64,000 bases of DNA from Rhizobium laguerreae (GTDB lineage: Bacteria; Pseudomonadota; Alphaproteobacteria; Rhizobiales; Rhizobiaceae): contig NZ_MRDM01000030.1 in assembly GCF_002008165.1 (NCBI RefSeq), forward strand, positions 62,001-126,000, in the 5' to 3' direction. Shown here in pieces: positions 51,501 to 60,759 of the stretch. A program made the position numbers and the translations under genes. Positions within the stretch are counted from its first letter, which is position 1, and each line of letters starts with the position of its first letter. The notes under the pieces were generated by a model that was not told where the DNA came from, did no database searches, and saw only the letters and a program-made list of their open reading frames with translations.

Positions 51501-52823
51501 ATGTCACCACTCCTCAAACGCATACCGAGCGATCAAGAGCTTCCCGCGAAGGCCGACGTCGTCGTCATTGGTGGCGGCATTATCGGCGCGTCGGCGGCAT
51601 TTTTTCTTGCAGAGCGTGGGCTCTCAGTTGCTTTGGTCGAGAAGGGCTATATCGGCGGTGAGCAGTCCAGCCGAAATTGGGGCTGGTGCCGCCGGCAAAA
51701 CCGCGATGAGCGCGAACTACCGCTCTCGGGGATTTCCATGCAGGCGTGGGACCAGTTTGCAGCCAAAATCGAGGAGGACGTCGGCTTCCGCCAATGCGGT
51801 CTGTTCTATGCGACGGACAACCCGCAGCAACTGGCGGAATGGGAACAATGGCTTGATCTTGCCCGGCAATTCAACGTGAATACTAAGATGCTAACTGCTC
51901 GGGAGGCGCACGACAGAATTCCCGCACAAGGCCGCCGCTGGCTCGGCGGCGTCCATTCAGTCGATGATGGCAAGGGCGAACCCGCCATTGCGGCACCGAC
52001 CATCGCGAATGGTGCCCGCAAGTTCGGAGCGACTATCCACCAGGAATGCGCGGCACGGGGTCTCGATATCGTCAATGGTGCAGTTGCTGGCATCATCACC
52101 GAAAAAGGGATCATCAGGTCGCAGACCGTTCTGAACGCCGGCGGTGCGTGGACCTCCTTGTTCTGTCGCCAGTACGGCGTGCAGTTCCCGCAGGCAAGCG
52201 TGCGTCAGACTGCAATTCGTACACGACCCACAACCAATCTCGGCGAGGCGATCTATACGCCTGAGTGCTCGCTGACCCGCAGGTTGGACGGCAGTTACAC
52301 GCTTGCTGTCAGCGGAAGGGCGACGTTGGATATCACGCCGCAGGGCCTGCGCTACGCGCGCTGGTTCATGCCAATGTTTCTGAAGCGACTGAAAGCGGTC
52401 CAGATTGGCGTTAGCAAGTCCACGTTCCATGGACCGGAAGCTTTGGCGAGTTGGAACAAGGATACGCTTTCGCCTTTCGAGAAAATCCGTGTTCTCGATC
52501 CAAAACCGAGCCGCCGGACGATCGCCGCTATCCTGAAGGGCGTCACCGAGCAGTTCCCGGCGCTTGCGGGTATCGAAATCGCTGACAGTTGGGGCGCCTA
52601 TGTGGATTGCACACCGGACGCGGTACCGGTTATCTCGGCGTCTGTTCATGTGAAAGGCCTTTATTTGGCCGCGGGCGGTTCCGGCCATGGCTTCGGCATT
52701 GGCCCGGGCATCGGCCGCCTCGCCGCTGATCTGGTTGCTAACGATAGGCCTTGCGTTGATCCCACGCCCTTCCGGCTGTCGCGCTTCTTTGACGGCTCCA
52801 GAGTCGAGGTCGGCGGGCTCTGA
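51501..52823 (+). CDS. FAD-dependent amino-acid oxidase/dehydrogenase, DadA-like
   Basis: A 440-residue paralogue of the oxidase at 37959-39293, with the same FAD motif (VVVIGGGIIGASAAFFLAER), GGEQSSRNWGWCRRQNRDER, a middle SGRATLDITPQGLRYARWF and the C-terminal VDCTPDAVPVIS with GGSGHGFGIGPGIGRLAAD. It is the last gene after DSD1-RidA, 20 bases downstream. Oxidation of an amine to an imine, followed by RidA hydrolysis, fits the context. Confidence 0.87.
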   Translation: MSPLLKRIPSDQELPAKADVVVIGGGIIGASAAFFLAERGLSVALVEKGYIGGEQSSRNWGWCRRQNRDERELPLSGISMQAWDQFAAKIEEDVGFRQCGLFYATDNPQQLAEWEQWLDLARQFNVNTKMLTAREAHDRIPAQGRRWLGGVHSVDDGKGEPAIAAPTIANGARKFGATIHQECAARGLDIVNGAVAGIITEKGIIRSQTVLNAGGAWTSLFCRQYGVQFPQASVRQTAIRTRPTTNLGEAIYTPECSLTRRLDGSYTLAVSGRATLDITPQGLRYARWFMPMFLKRLKAVQIGVSKSTFHGPEALASWNKDTLSPFEKIRVLDPKPSRRTIAAILKGVTEQFPALAGIEIADSWGAYVDCTPDAVPVISASVHVKGLYLAAGGSGHGFGIGPGIGRLAADLVANDRPCVDPTPFRLSRFFDGSRVEVGGL

Positions 52824-52857
52824 TCATGGCGGAAGGCGAAGGTAGGACAAGAAGTCC

Positions 52858-54132
52858 TTAGCCGACGCTGTCCAGCATCTTGTAATACATGCCGACCAGC
52901 GGCAGGAACCAAGGGGTTCCGAAGTGCCCGGGGACGGCCGGCCATTCGAGCCCCTTCATCGGATTGCAGTCGGGCCGGCCGAGGATCGCGTCGGCGATCA
53001 GCATTCCGAGATGGGTCGAAAGCTGGGCGCCATGGCCGGAGTAGCCCATGGCGTACCAGACGCCGTCATGACAGCCTGCGCGCGGGAACCGATCCTTGGT
53101 TATGTCGACGAGACCGCCCCAGCAATAGTCGATTTCGACACTGGCGAGTTGCGGGAAGATCTCAGCGAGGCTTGCCTTTAGGGTCGCTGCGATCTTAGGG
53201 TCCGACCCGTGGTCGGAAGTTGCCGAGAAGCGCGCGCGGCCTCCGAAGATAATCCGGTTGTCGGGCGAGAGCCGAAAGTAGTTGCCGATATTCTTCGACG
53301 TGACGCAGGTGCGGTTGCCGGGCATCGTCGCCGCGATCTCCGCTTCGGTCAGCGGCCGCGTGGCAATGATGAAGCTGCCTACCGCAATGATCCGGCGCCG
53401 AAAATAGCCGAAGGTCGAGGGTGTATAGGCGCCGGTGGCAACAAGCACCGCATCGGCGGTGACGCTGCCGCGGCCGGTTTTCAGATGATGACGGCGGTCC
53501 GCCTGCCGATGGCCCGTGACGGCCGCGTTCTCGAAGATCGTCGCGCCGTGACGCTTCGCTGCCTCGGCGAGCCCCATGACGTAGCGACCCATATGCATCA
53601 TCGCGCTCTTTTTCGAGAGCATCGCGCCGTGGAAGGGCGAGCCGATTTCCTGCTTCAGGTCGTCTGCGCTTAGCAACGCCGTGTCCGAATCGACTTCGGA
53701 GTGCACGGCTTCGAAGTTGCGCGCGATCGCTTGGAAATGCTGGGGCTTGGAGGCGAGCTTCAGCTTACCGGTGCGGCGGAAGCTGCAATCAATTTTCTCC
53801 TCTTCGATGAGAGCCTCGATCGTGTCGATCGAGTCGTCCAGCGCCTTATAAAGCGCAATCGCGCGTTCCGTGCCGAGCTCCGCCTTTGCCGCCAGATAGC
53901 TATGCGCAAGCCCGTTGTTCAAGTGCCCGCCATTGCGGCCGGAGGCGCCCCAGCCCACCGCCTCGGCTTCCAGCACGACGACTTTGGCACCCGCCTTTGC
54001 GAGTTGCCGGGCGGCGCCAAGACCGGTGAAGCCGCCGCCGACCACCGCGACATCGTAATGGCCGTCGACCGGACCCTCTTCGGCCCCGGCAAAAGCCGGA
54101 GCAGTGTCGTGCCAGTAGGATAAGAACTTCAT
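52858..54132 (-). CDS. FAD-dependent oxidoreductase, PuuB/gamma-glutamylputrescine-oxidase-like
   Basis: A 424-residue DAO-family enzyme: SYWHDTAP N-terminus typical of PuuB-like oxidases, HYDVAVVGGGFTGLGAARQL, GWGASGRNGGHLNNGLAH, and the C-terminal GLVDITKDRFPRAGCHDGVW with MGYSGHGAQLSTHLG. It probably oxidises an amine or N-alkyl amino acid. ATG 54132 is used; an in-frame ATG at 54165 adds 11 unsupported residues. It converges on the DadA-like gene and follows the Lrp regulator on the same strand. Confidence 0.85.
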   Translation of the reverse strand: MKFLSYWHDTAPAFAGAEEGPVDGHYDVAVVGGGFTGLGAARQLAKAGAKVVVLEAEAVGWGASGRNGGHLNNGLAHSYLAAKAELGTERAIALYKALDDSIDTIEALIEEEKIDCSFRRTGKLKLASKPQHFQAIARNFEAVHSEVDSDTALLSADDLKQEIGSPFHGAMLSKKSAMMHMGRYVMGLAEAAKRHGATIFENAAVTGHRQADRRHHLKTGRGSVTADAVLVATGAYTPSTFGYFRRRIIAVGSFIIATRPLTEAEIAATMPGNRTCVTSKNIGNYFRLSPDNRIIFGGRARFSATSDHGSDPKIAATLKASLAEIFPQLASVEIDYCWGGLVDITKDRFPRAGCHDGVWYAMGYSGHGAQLSTHLGMLIADAILGRPDCNPMKGLEWPAVPGHFGTPWFLPLVGMYYKMLDSVG

Positions 54133-54195
54133 GGTGGCGCGCCTTGTCTCTAGAGATTGGATCACCCGGAGAAAGGGCGAGGAGTTTATCGGAGC

Positions 54196-54672
54196 CTAAG
54201 GTTGAAACAGCTTCGTCAGCGGCAGTTGCGCCCTGCGGATCGGCGATTTCAGCACGACGTAGCTGAAATACTTGTCAATACCGACGTCCAGCTCGATCAG
54301 CCGCTCCATGATCTCCTGATATTCGCCTATGCCGGTAGTCACGAATTTCAGGAGATAGTCGTAGCCCCCCGAGATCACATGACACTCAATGAGTTGCTCG
54401 ACCTTCTCGATAGCGGCGAGGAAGCGTGCAAAATCGGTCTGCCGGTGGTTCTTCAGCGTGACCTCAGTAAACACCAATAGCGCCTGCCCCAACTTGGCGA
54501 CATTGATCTGCGCCGTGTAGCCTTCGATATAGCCCTCCGACTGCAGCTTCTTGACGCGCATGAGGCAGGGGCTCGGCGATAGGTTGACAACCTCAGCAAG
54601 CTCCACATTGGTCATTCGACCATTCTGCTGCAGGATGTGCAGGATCTTGATGTCTGTCCGATCGAGTTTCAT
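54196..54672 (-). CDS. Lrp/AsnC-family transcriptional regulator
   Basis: A 158-residue regulator with the AsnC helix-turn-helix (KLDRTDIKILHILQQNGRMT, VELAEVVNLSPSPCLMRVKK) and the RAM ligand domain (YTAQINVAKLGQALLVFTEV, IECHVISGGYDYLLKF). ATG 54672 matches the family start. It lies between the aminotransferase and the PuuB-like oxidase genes on the same strand and is the likely amino-acid-responsive controller of one or both. Confidence 0.9.
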   Translation of the reverse strand: MKLDRTDIKILHILQQNGRMTNVELAEVVNLSPSPCLMRVKKLQSEGYIEGYTAQINVAKLGQALLVFTEVTLKNHRQTDFARFLAAIEKVEQLIECHVISGGYDYLLKFVTTGIGEYQEIMERLIELDVGIDKYFSYVVLKSPIRRAQLPLTKLFQP

Positions 54673-54736
54673 GGACTTTAGCTTTCGGTGATAAATGGCC
54701 GACCCGATTACGCTGCCGAGGCAGCGGATGTAACAC

Positions 54737-56065
54737 CTACGCGACGACCTTCCTGATCGCGGACTCCATGGCTTCGAGAAACCGATCCACATGCTCCGCC
54801 TGACAAATCAGTGGGGGCCGAACTTTCAGCGTATCCTCGTTGGCGCCAGTCGTGCTGATAAGAATGCCATTTTCACGCACCAGGTTTACAATCTCCAATG
54901 CCATGGCCCGCCGGCTTGCCTCTCGCGTTCCATCCAGCCCGATGTCGATGCCGAAGAACAGACCGGCATTTCGAATGCCGCGGATACCGCCGTGCAGCTT
55001 GGCAAGATGCTCCAACCCCATTTTCAGGCGTTCACCCATCGCATGCGCATGCTCGGGGATGCGATCTCTGTGCAAAATGGTCAGGACGGCGTCAGCGGCC
55101 GCGATCCCGACGGTATTGCCGCCGAAAGTGTTTGAGTACCGGGCAGTCGCGCCAAAGCGATCCATCGGTGCCTTGCGGCCAACAACCGCGCCGATTGGAA
55201 ATCCATTGCCCATAGGCTTACCGAGAGTGACGAGGTCGGGCACTACTTCGTGACGCCCAAAACCCCACATGTGTGTGCCCGTCCGTCCAAATCCTGGCTG
55301 AACTTCATCGGCAATCACGAGGCCACCTGCTTCCTGCACCGCTTTAACTCCACCGGCGATGAAGCCAGGAGGGTCAACCCAGACGCCGTCGCTGGAGAAA
55401 ATCGTGTCGATGAGAAGTGCCGCGATGCCAATCCCACGCCGGTTCAAATCAGCGATTGCGGAGCGAACCTGTTCTTCAAAGAATGCCGCAGCTTGCCGCT
55501 CGGGTATGCCCGAGGGACCGTGCAACGACACCATGCGCACGGCAGGGCTGAGCTTGATGGCATCGCCCAGATTAGGCGACACCATCGCGGTGGCCGCACT
55601 GGTGCCGTGATAGGCATGGGAAGAGACGATCACGCCCTCGCTGCCGCTGGCCAGCCTTGCAATCCGGAGTGCCAAGTCGTTCGATTCGCTACCCGTGCAG
55701 GTAAAGACAACGCGGTTCAGCTCCTGGGGAAAGGTGGCCACGAGCCGTTCGGCATAATCGACCAGCCTCGGTTCAAGATAGCGCGTGTTTGCGCTAATTC
55801 GGCTGGCTTGTTCTGCCATGGCAGCGTTGATCTCTGGGTGACAATGCCCGAGAGAGGGCACGTTGTTGTAGAAATCGAGATAGGGACGTCCATCCGGATC
55901 GAAGAGCCACATGCCCTCGCCCCGAACGAAATGAACCGGCCGGCGGTATTGGAGCCTGTAGGAAGCTCCCAATACGCTGTCGCGCCGGGCGATCAGCTCA
56001 GACTCCCGGGTGGAAATTTGGGCTTCCCCGGGAGTGAAGCGGTTGGGCATGAGATCTGTGGACAT
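54737..56065 (-). CDS. Class III PLP aminotransferase / phospho-lyase-like
   Basis: A 442-residue fold-I PLP enzyme: RGEGMWLFDPDGRPYLDFYN, NVPSLGHCHPEI, FTCTGSESNDLALRIAR, the cofactor Asp in VIADEVQPGFGRTG and the Schiff-base Lys in VTLGKPMGNGFP. In this subgroup (AGXT2L-like) members paired with an APH-type kinase can act as phospho-lyases on phosphoethanolamine or 5-phosphohydroxylysine. The upstream kinase gene (56161-57258, 95 bases away) supports that reading, but ordinary transamination is not excluded. ATG 56065 has an aggat site. Confidence 0.85.
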   Translation of the reverse strand: MSTDLMPNRFTPGEAQISTRESELIARRDSVLGASYRLQYRRPVHFVRGEGMWLFDPDGRPYLDFYNNVPSLGHCHPEINAAMAEQASRISANTRYLEPRLVDYAERLVATFPQELNRVVFTCTGSESNDLALRIARLASGSEGVIVSSHAYHGTSAATAMVSPNLGDAIKLSPAVRMVSLHGPSGIPERQAAAFFEEQVRSAIADLNRRGIGIAALLIDTIFSSDGVWVDPPGFIAGGVKAVQEAGGLVIADEVQPGFGRTGTHMWGFGRHEVVPDLVTLGKPMGNGFPIGAVVGRKAPMDRFGATARYSNTFGGNTVGIAAADAVLTILHRDRIPEHAHAMGERLKMGLEHLAKLHGGIRGIRNAGLFFGIDIGLDGTREASRRAMALEIVNLVRENGILISTTGANEDTLKVRPPLICQAEHVDRFLEAMESAIRKVVA

Positions 56066-56160
56066 AGCTTTGATCCTGCTTAGATTTCTATCCGCGAGTA
56101 GGTCGCGGCTTACGGTCCTGATTACCAACGCGAGCGACGCAAGGTTTAGATGCGGCCGGA

Positions 56161-57258
56161 CTAAGGTCCTGCGCTACGCACAGCCATATCGGCCTCACCC
56201 GCGCTTAACGCCGACAGGATAGAGAGCCCGCGTTCGGCCCTGGCCACGTTTTTCTTGATATATGCCGCTTCGGCCGGAAACAGCTCGGCTCGCCAGTAGT
56301 TGATGAGGATGAGGGCGCTTTGGCGCGCCTTCATCAATCCGACCAGCAGTTTCGCCTCAAGCGTGGAAAGCGGAGCCACCGAAGCATAACCGGCGATGAG
56401 ATTTTCTGAGCCGCCGAGAGCCAAAGATGGGTCAGTTACCAAGTGGCTTGCAGCAACCACGAGATCCTGAATCCGAGGACCCCAGCAGCCGTCGCCGAAA
56501 TCGATGAATGCGATACCCTGACCGGCCAGGAGCGTGTTGAAAGGGCTGGGGTCGTTGTGCGTAACCTGCCATGCTACCTCGCGCAGTTGCGGCTGGATGA
56601 GTTCGACATAATTGCCCATGGCAAGACGCACTGAGGCCGCGACAGGCTCTGATTGCAGGTGCTCCTCCAGTTCCATTAGGCTCGGCCAGCATCCGACATG
56701 CCAAAGTACCGGGCGATGCATGGCGGGCAGCTTCAGAGGCTTGAGCGCCAAACTGAGCCTGCCAAGCGCCTGGCCGACCCGGTAGCGGACGTCCGGAGTT
56801 GCGTTCACCTGGTGCAGCGACAACCCTGAAAGTCGGGTCTGCAGGTAGCCGCGAATCTCCTCCTCTTCGAACATCAGCGCACCGGCGCCGGTACGCACCA
56901 GATGAGGTGCCGCGAAACCGGAAGCGCCTTCCAGCCCTGCAAGGGCCGCAACCTGGAAGCGGAAACTGTCTCGTCCTTCCGGCCGCGCTGACGTTTTGAG
57001 GATCAACCGATCGCCGCTCAAGAGAGTGACCTCGGCGGTACATTCCACTTCCGAGGACAGAACCCTGATCGTTCCCGTCAATCCGTAGTGGCGCATTAGC
57101 AGCTCACCGGACACGTGCGCATCGGCAGGGCTCGGCTTAGTCGCCAGAATAGCGGCAGCACCCCTGAAATATGCTTCGGTGAATGGCTCGCCGACCGACT
57201 GGTAGCCGTCGAGATGACCCGCGCCGTCGTCTGGAACCGCATCGTTACAAGCACTCAC
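56161..57258 (-). CDS. APH-family kinase (hydroxylysine-kinase/homoserine-kinase-like)
   Basis: A 365-residue aminoglycoside-phosphotransferase-fold kinase: LILKTSARPEGRDSFRFQVA with the ATP-binding Lys, the catalytic loop THNDPSPFNTLL and the metal-binding IAFIDFGDGCWGPRIQDL. Together with the class III enzyme just downstream it resembles the human HYKK/PHYKPL and ETNPPL logic: phosphorylate a hydroxy-amine, then eliminate phosphate and ammonia. The substrate is unknown. A paralogue lies at 62394-63470. Confidence 0.82.
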   Translation of the reverse strand: MSACNDAVPDDGAGHLDGYQSVGEPFTEAYFRGAAAILATKPSPADAHVSGELLMRHYGLTGTIRVLSSEVECTAEVTLLSGDRLILKTSARPEGRDSFRFQVAALAGLEGASGFAAPHLVRTGAGALMFEEEEIRGYLQTRLSGLSLHQVNATPDVRYRVGQALGRLSLALKPLKLPAMHRPVLWHVGCWPSLMELEEHLQSEPVAASVRLAMGNYVELIQPQLREVAWQVTHNDPSPFNTLLAGQGIAFIDFGDGCWGPRIQDLVVAASHLVTDPSLALGGSENLIAGYASVAPLSTLEAKLLVGLMKARQSALILINYWRAELFPAEAAYIKKNVARAERGLSILSALSAGEADMAVRSAGP

Positions 57259-57568
57259 GATTGAGACCCTCGCACTGTTTGGAGCCGGACGGCAATGGTC
57301 ATCCGAAAAACGACCGTCGGTATGGCATCCAGTCCGCTTCGGCCATCCTCGGTGAAGGATGGCGATGCTGCTGAAGGCGCTGGAACCACCGTCCCCGCCT
57401 TCAGCACGATTGTCCTGGCCCCGGCATTGTTACCTCGCCCGTGCCGGAATCCTTGATCGCACCGCCGAACACGGCGGCACCGCAATGCCCTCGGCCCTTT
57501 ATCTCCGGCAAACCGAGGTTCGCTGTCGGACCGGTGGAAGAGAGATTTTCAGATGTATTCGGGCTTCC
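57259..57568. other. Gap upstream of kinase gene
   Basis: About 310 bases between the kinase start and the HAD stop. No gene, repeat or clear promoter is recognised; GTTAC near 57245 does not have the matching second element. Confidence 0.4.
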
Positions 57569-58237
57569 TTAAAGCCCGACAACGCCCGGCAAGGCCGAGA
57601 TGCCGGCAATCTCGGTGTAGCCGTAATAGGGATTAGCCGGCTCGTGACGGCGATTGACCCAGACCTTGTTCTTGATCCCAAGGTCGTGCGCGGACATGAG
57701 ATCGTAACGGAATGAAGAAGAGCAATGCAGTATGTCCTCCGGTCTGCAGCCAAGCATATCGAGCATATATTCGAAGGCCCGGAAGTGCGGCTTATAGGCC
57801 TGAGCCTCTTCGGCGGTGTAAATGGCGTGGAACGGCGCGCCGAGCTTCTCGACGTTAGACATGATCTGGGAGTTCATTGCATTCGACAGGATGACCAGCG
57901 GAATTTCCTTTGCCACCTTGGCAAGACCGGCCGGAACGTCGGGATGCGGCCCCCAAGTGGGAACGCGTTCGTAAACCATCTGCGCGTCTTCGTCCTTGAA
58001 CTGGATGCCGTTGCGTTTGCAGGTCCTCGTCAATGCGTTATGCACCACCTCCGCATAGGGCTTCCAGTCGGCCATGACTTCATCAAGCCGGTACGCCGAG
58101 AAGTCGGCGATGAACTGCAGCATTTTCTGCTCGCTCATGCGCTCGGCGTAGAGATCGCGTGCCGCCTCCGCCATCTGAAAGTTGATCAGCGTGCCGTGGC
58201 AATCGAACGTGATGTATTTCGGGCGGAATGTGGTCAT
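57569..58237 (-). CDS. HAD-superfamily hydrolase, haloacid dehalogenase type II
   Basis: A 222-residue HAD protein: motif I ITFDCHGTLINF with nucleophile Asp12, motif II VILSNAMNS, motif III Lys in AYKPHFRAF and the C-terminal SSSFRYDLMSAHDLGIKNKV with WVNR. This is the L-2-haloacid dehalogenase-like group, which also hydrolyses phosphate esters and other small acids. It is closely related to the gene at 61171-61860. The actual substrate is open. Confidence 0.87.
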   Translation of the reverse strand: MTTFRPKYITFDCHGTLINFQMAEAARDLYAERMSEQKMLQFIADFSAYRLDEVMADWKPYAEVVHNALTRTCKRNGIQFKDEDAQMVYERVPTWGPHPDVPAGLAKVAKEIPLVILSNAMNSQIMSNVEKLGAPFHAIYTAEEAQAYKPHFRAFEYMLDMLGCRPEDILHCSSSFRYDLMSAHDLGIKNKVWVNRRHEPANPYYGYTEIAGISALPGVVGL

Positions 58238-58594
58238 GCGCTTCGTCCTTGCTTTGCGGGGAGGTGTTTAAGTTATGACCAATATAGCCCGGCGTTCGTA
58301 TCCGAATTGCCCGGAGATTGCGGAACATCAGCACAAAATGCTGGAGGGAAACATCATTTCCCCTTGTGAGTGCTGGGTCACAGTGATCCGCGGTGGCGGG
58401 TTAGTTCCAACACACCGCCCAAGCTCCGAAAGGCGCCTGCCGGTACTCTCTGCCAAAATCGCCATGCGATATAAAACAATCTGCTTGGGGCTACACGAAT
58501 ACGGCCGATAGACTCACAGCGGGCTCAATATGCTTAGTGCGGCTCAGGTCGTGATGCGCCGATGGCACCCGACGAATTGAAGTAGAGGTCACGC
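58238..58594. other. Divergent intergenic region, HAD / cyclodeaminase
   Basis: 357 bases that must hold both promoters. I recognise no conserved operator, small gene or ECF-type site. Confidence 0.4.
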
Positions 58595-59590
58595 ATGAAA
58601 ACGCTGCTGCTCAAGAAGAATGACGTAGGACGGCTTATCGGCATGACGGAAGTCATCGGCGCGGTCGAAGAGGCTTACAGGGCTTTCAGCAGCGATCAGG
58701 TGGAGCAGCCCGACTATATCGGGATTCATCTGCCCTCCCTGCGTGGCGAGATCGACTTCAAGCTTGGCTATTATAAGGTCGCTGAAATAATCTCTATGAA
58801 GGCGCATTCCGGAGGGTTCACCAACAACCCGGTAGAACACGGCGTGCCGAACAGCATGGGCACCATTCTCCTGTTTGATGCCAGGAGCTGTGCGTTGATT
58901 TGTATCATGGATGGTAGCTTGATTACCGGCCTCAGAACCGGGGCGGCGGGAGCCGTCTCCGTCAAAGCACTGGCGAGAAAAAACGCCAGGACGATCGCGT
59001 CGATCGGCACAGGCAATCAGGCTAGAATGCAAATCCGTGCGATCAACGAGATCCTGAAGATCGAAGAGGTCCACGCCTGGGACAGCACCTACGAAACAAG
59101 TTCCAAATACAAGGCGGACATCGAGCGCGAATTCGGCATTCCCGTCACCGTCGCAACCTCGAAGAAGGAGGCGGTCGAGCGGGCCGACATCTTGATCACA
59201 ACGACCCGAGGGAAAGGGTCGCTTGTGGAAGCGGAATGGGTAAAACCCGGTACACACATCGTTGCGATCGGCACGGATCAACGCGGCAAACAGGAGCTGG
59301 ATCCGGAGCTTTTCCGAAACGCCAAAATCATCGTCGACTCGCTTTCGCAATGCACGGAAAAGGGCGAGACTTGGCACCCGCTCAATAAAAACATCATTAC
59401 CAAGGACTTCATCCACGGCGAAATCGGCGAGGTATTGTTGGGGAGGAAGCCGGGACGAGAAAGGGATGACGAAATCACCATTTTTGACTCCACCGGGATG
59501 GCCATACAAGACAATACGACCGCCACGAAAATTTATCGCAACGCCATAGCGAACAATGTCGGCACTTTCTTCCAATTTCTTGAGGAATGA
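58595..59590 (+). CDS. Ornithine cyclodeaminase/mu-crystallin family protein
   Basis: A 331-residue NAD(P)-binding protein: MKAHSGGFTNNPVEHGVP near residue 68, MDGSLITGLRTGAAGAVSVK near 108, the dinucleotide fold SIGTGNQARMQIRAI near 135 and GTHIVAIGTDQRGKQELDPE near 225. Family members include ornithine cyclodeaminase, imine reductases such as iminosuccinate reductase (BhcD) and EutC of ectoine use. Translational overlap (ATGA) with a threonine-dehydratase-like gene parallels both the EutB/EutC and BhcB/BhcD pairings. Confidence 0.87.
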   Translation: MKTLLLKKNDVGRLIGMTEVIGAVEEAYRAFSSDQVEQPDYIGIHLPSLRGEIDFKLGYYKVAEIISMKAHSGGFTNNPVEHGVPNSMGTILLFDARSCALICIMDGSLITGLRTGAAGAVSVKALARKNARTIASIGTGNQARMQIRAINEILKIEEVHAWDSTYETSSKYKADIEREFGIPVTVATSKKEAVERADILITTTRGKGSLVEAEWVKPGTHIVAIGTDQRGKQELDPELFRNAKIIVDSLSQCTEKGETWHPLNKNIITKDFIHGEIGEVLLGRKPGRERDDEITIFDSTGMAIQDNTTATKIYRNAIANNVGTFFQFLEE

Positions 59591-60564
59591 CCATGCGCAA
59601 CTATCCCACCATTCAGGACATCCGTGAAGCGCAGCAACGGCTAAAGCCGCACATCAGACGCACGCCGCTATTGCGTGCAGACAAAATCGAGAAAGCGGCT
59701 GGTTGTCAGCTCTATCTCAAGCCCGAAACACTTCAGATTACTGGTGCATTCAAGATCCGCGGGGCCTTGAACAAGGCTCTCTCGCTTCCCCGTGAAGAGA
59801 TCGCAAACGGGATCATTGCGACCTCGTCGGGCAACCACGCCCAGGCGCTTGCTTATGCCGCCAGGATGCTTGGCGTAAAAGTGATACTGGTGCTGCCGGT
59901 CACCACACCAAAAATCAAGATCGCCAATACAGAAGCCTTTGGCGCGGAAGTCATTCTTTTTGATGGTGACAATGCTGCTAGATGGAGAAAAGTCTACGAG
60001 ATCGCTGAAGGAAATAATTATGCGGTTATTCACGGCTTCGAGGACCCCGTTGTAATGGCTGGTCAGGGAACGATCGGGTGTGAAATCCTCGAAGACTTGG
60101 AAGATGTGGACACGGTTATAGTACCCCTGGGCGGTGGAGGGCTGATCTCGGGCATCGCCACTGCGATAAAAGAAACAAAGCCATCAGTGCGCGTTATCGG
60201 GGCAGAGCCTGCCTTGACGCCGAAATACTTTTACAGCCGCAAGAACAAGGAACGCACATCGCTTCCGTTAAAGAACACGATTGCGGATGGTTTGAGGTTA
60301 AGTGTGCCGGGTCAAAATCCGTACCCGATTATCGAAAAGTATGTCGACGAGATTGTTCTTGTTGAAGACGAACACATCATCGCCGGAATGCGTGCCCTTG
60401 CTAAGGATGCGAAATTGATCGCGGAACCAGCCGCCTCCATCGGAATAGGAGCACTGTTGGCAGGCAGCATAGACGTGAAGCCAGATGAGAAAGTGTGTGC
60501 GGTCTTGTCCGGCGGGAATTGGGATCTAAGCGACCTTGCCGAGATTTACAATTTGGCGCCGTGA
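59587..60564 (+). CDS. Threonine/serine dehydratase-like PLP enzyme (EutB/BhcB type)
   Basis: A 325-residue fold-II PLP enzyme: RRTPLLRADKIEKAAGCQLY, the PLP Lys in GAFKIRGALNKAL (near residue 53), TSSGNHAQALAYAARM, the phosphate loop VPLGGGGLISGIAT and C-terminal VLSGGNWD. The short form without a regulatory ACT domain matches catabolic hydroxy-amino-acid dehydratases, for example of threo-3-hydroxyaspartate. Its overlap with the cyclodeaminase-like gene implies a two-step conversion. Confidence 0.88.
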   Translation: MTMRNYPTIQDIREAQQRLKPHIRRTPLLRADKIEKAAGCQLYLKPETLQITGAFKIRGALNKALSLPREEIANGIIATSSGNHAQALAYAARMLGVKVILVLPVTTPKIKIANTEAFGAEVILFDGDNAARWRKVYEIAEGNNYAVIHGFEDPVVMAGQGTIGCEILEDLEDVDTVIVPLGGGGLISGIATAIKETKPSVRVIGAEPALTPKYFYSRKNKERTSLPLKNTIADGLRLSVPGQNPYPIIEKYVDEIVLVEDEHIIAGMRALAKDAKLIAEPAASIGIGALLAGSIDVKPDEKVCAVLSGGNWDLSDLAEIYNLAP

Positions 60565-60759
60565 TCGCTCTCAGCTTCGGTCAGTACAGCACCCCGATCG
60601 CTGTTCGACGCCTGCAATTCTCATATCCTCTCTCACAAATGCGAAAATGCGACACCCGAACATAACAGAGTCGTCGAAAGTGGGTGTCGAGCATCGGGCT
60701 TTACCCCAAAAGTAGGCACACACTCGATGAAGCGGATAAAGGTCGCCTCACATCTACAA
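60565..60759. other. Gap after dehydratase gene
   Basis: No gene or terminator recognised before the integrase remnant. Confidence 0.35.

Noticed and set aside
55250..56083. 277-codon plus-strand frame opposite the class III aminotransferase
   Set aside because: The minus strand shows all catalytic motifs; this frame shows none.
57240..57260. GTTAC near the kinase start (minus strand GTAAC)
   Set aside because: It lies inside the start of the coding region, and the sequence 17 bases on is not CGWA.
58589..59575. 328-codon minus-strand frame opposite the cyclodeaminase-like gene
   Set aside because: Same extent as the real gene on the opposite strand; composition typical of an antisense shadow.
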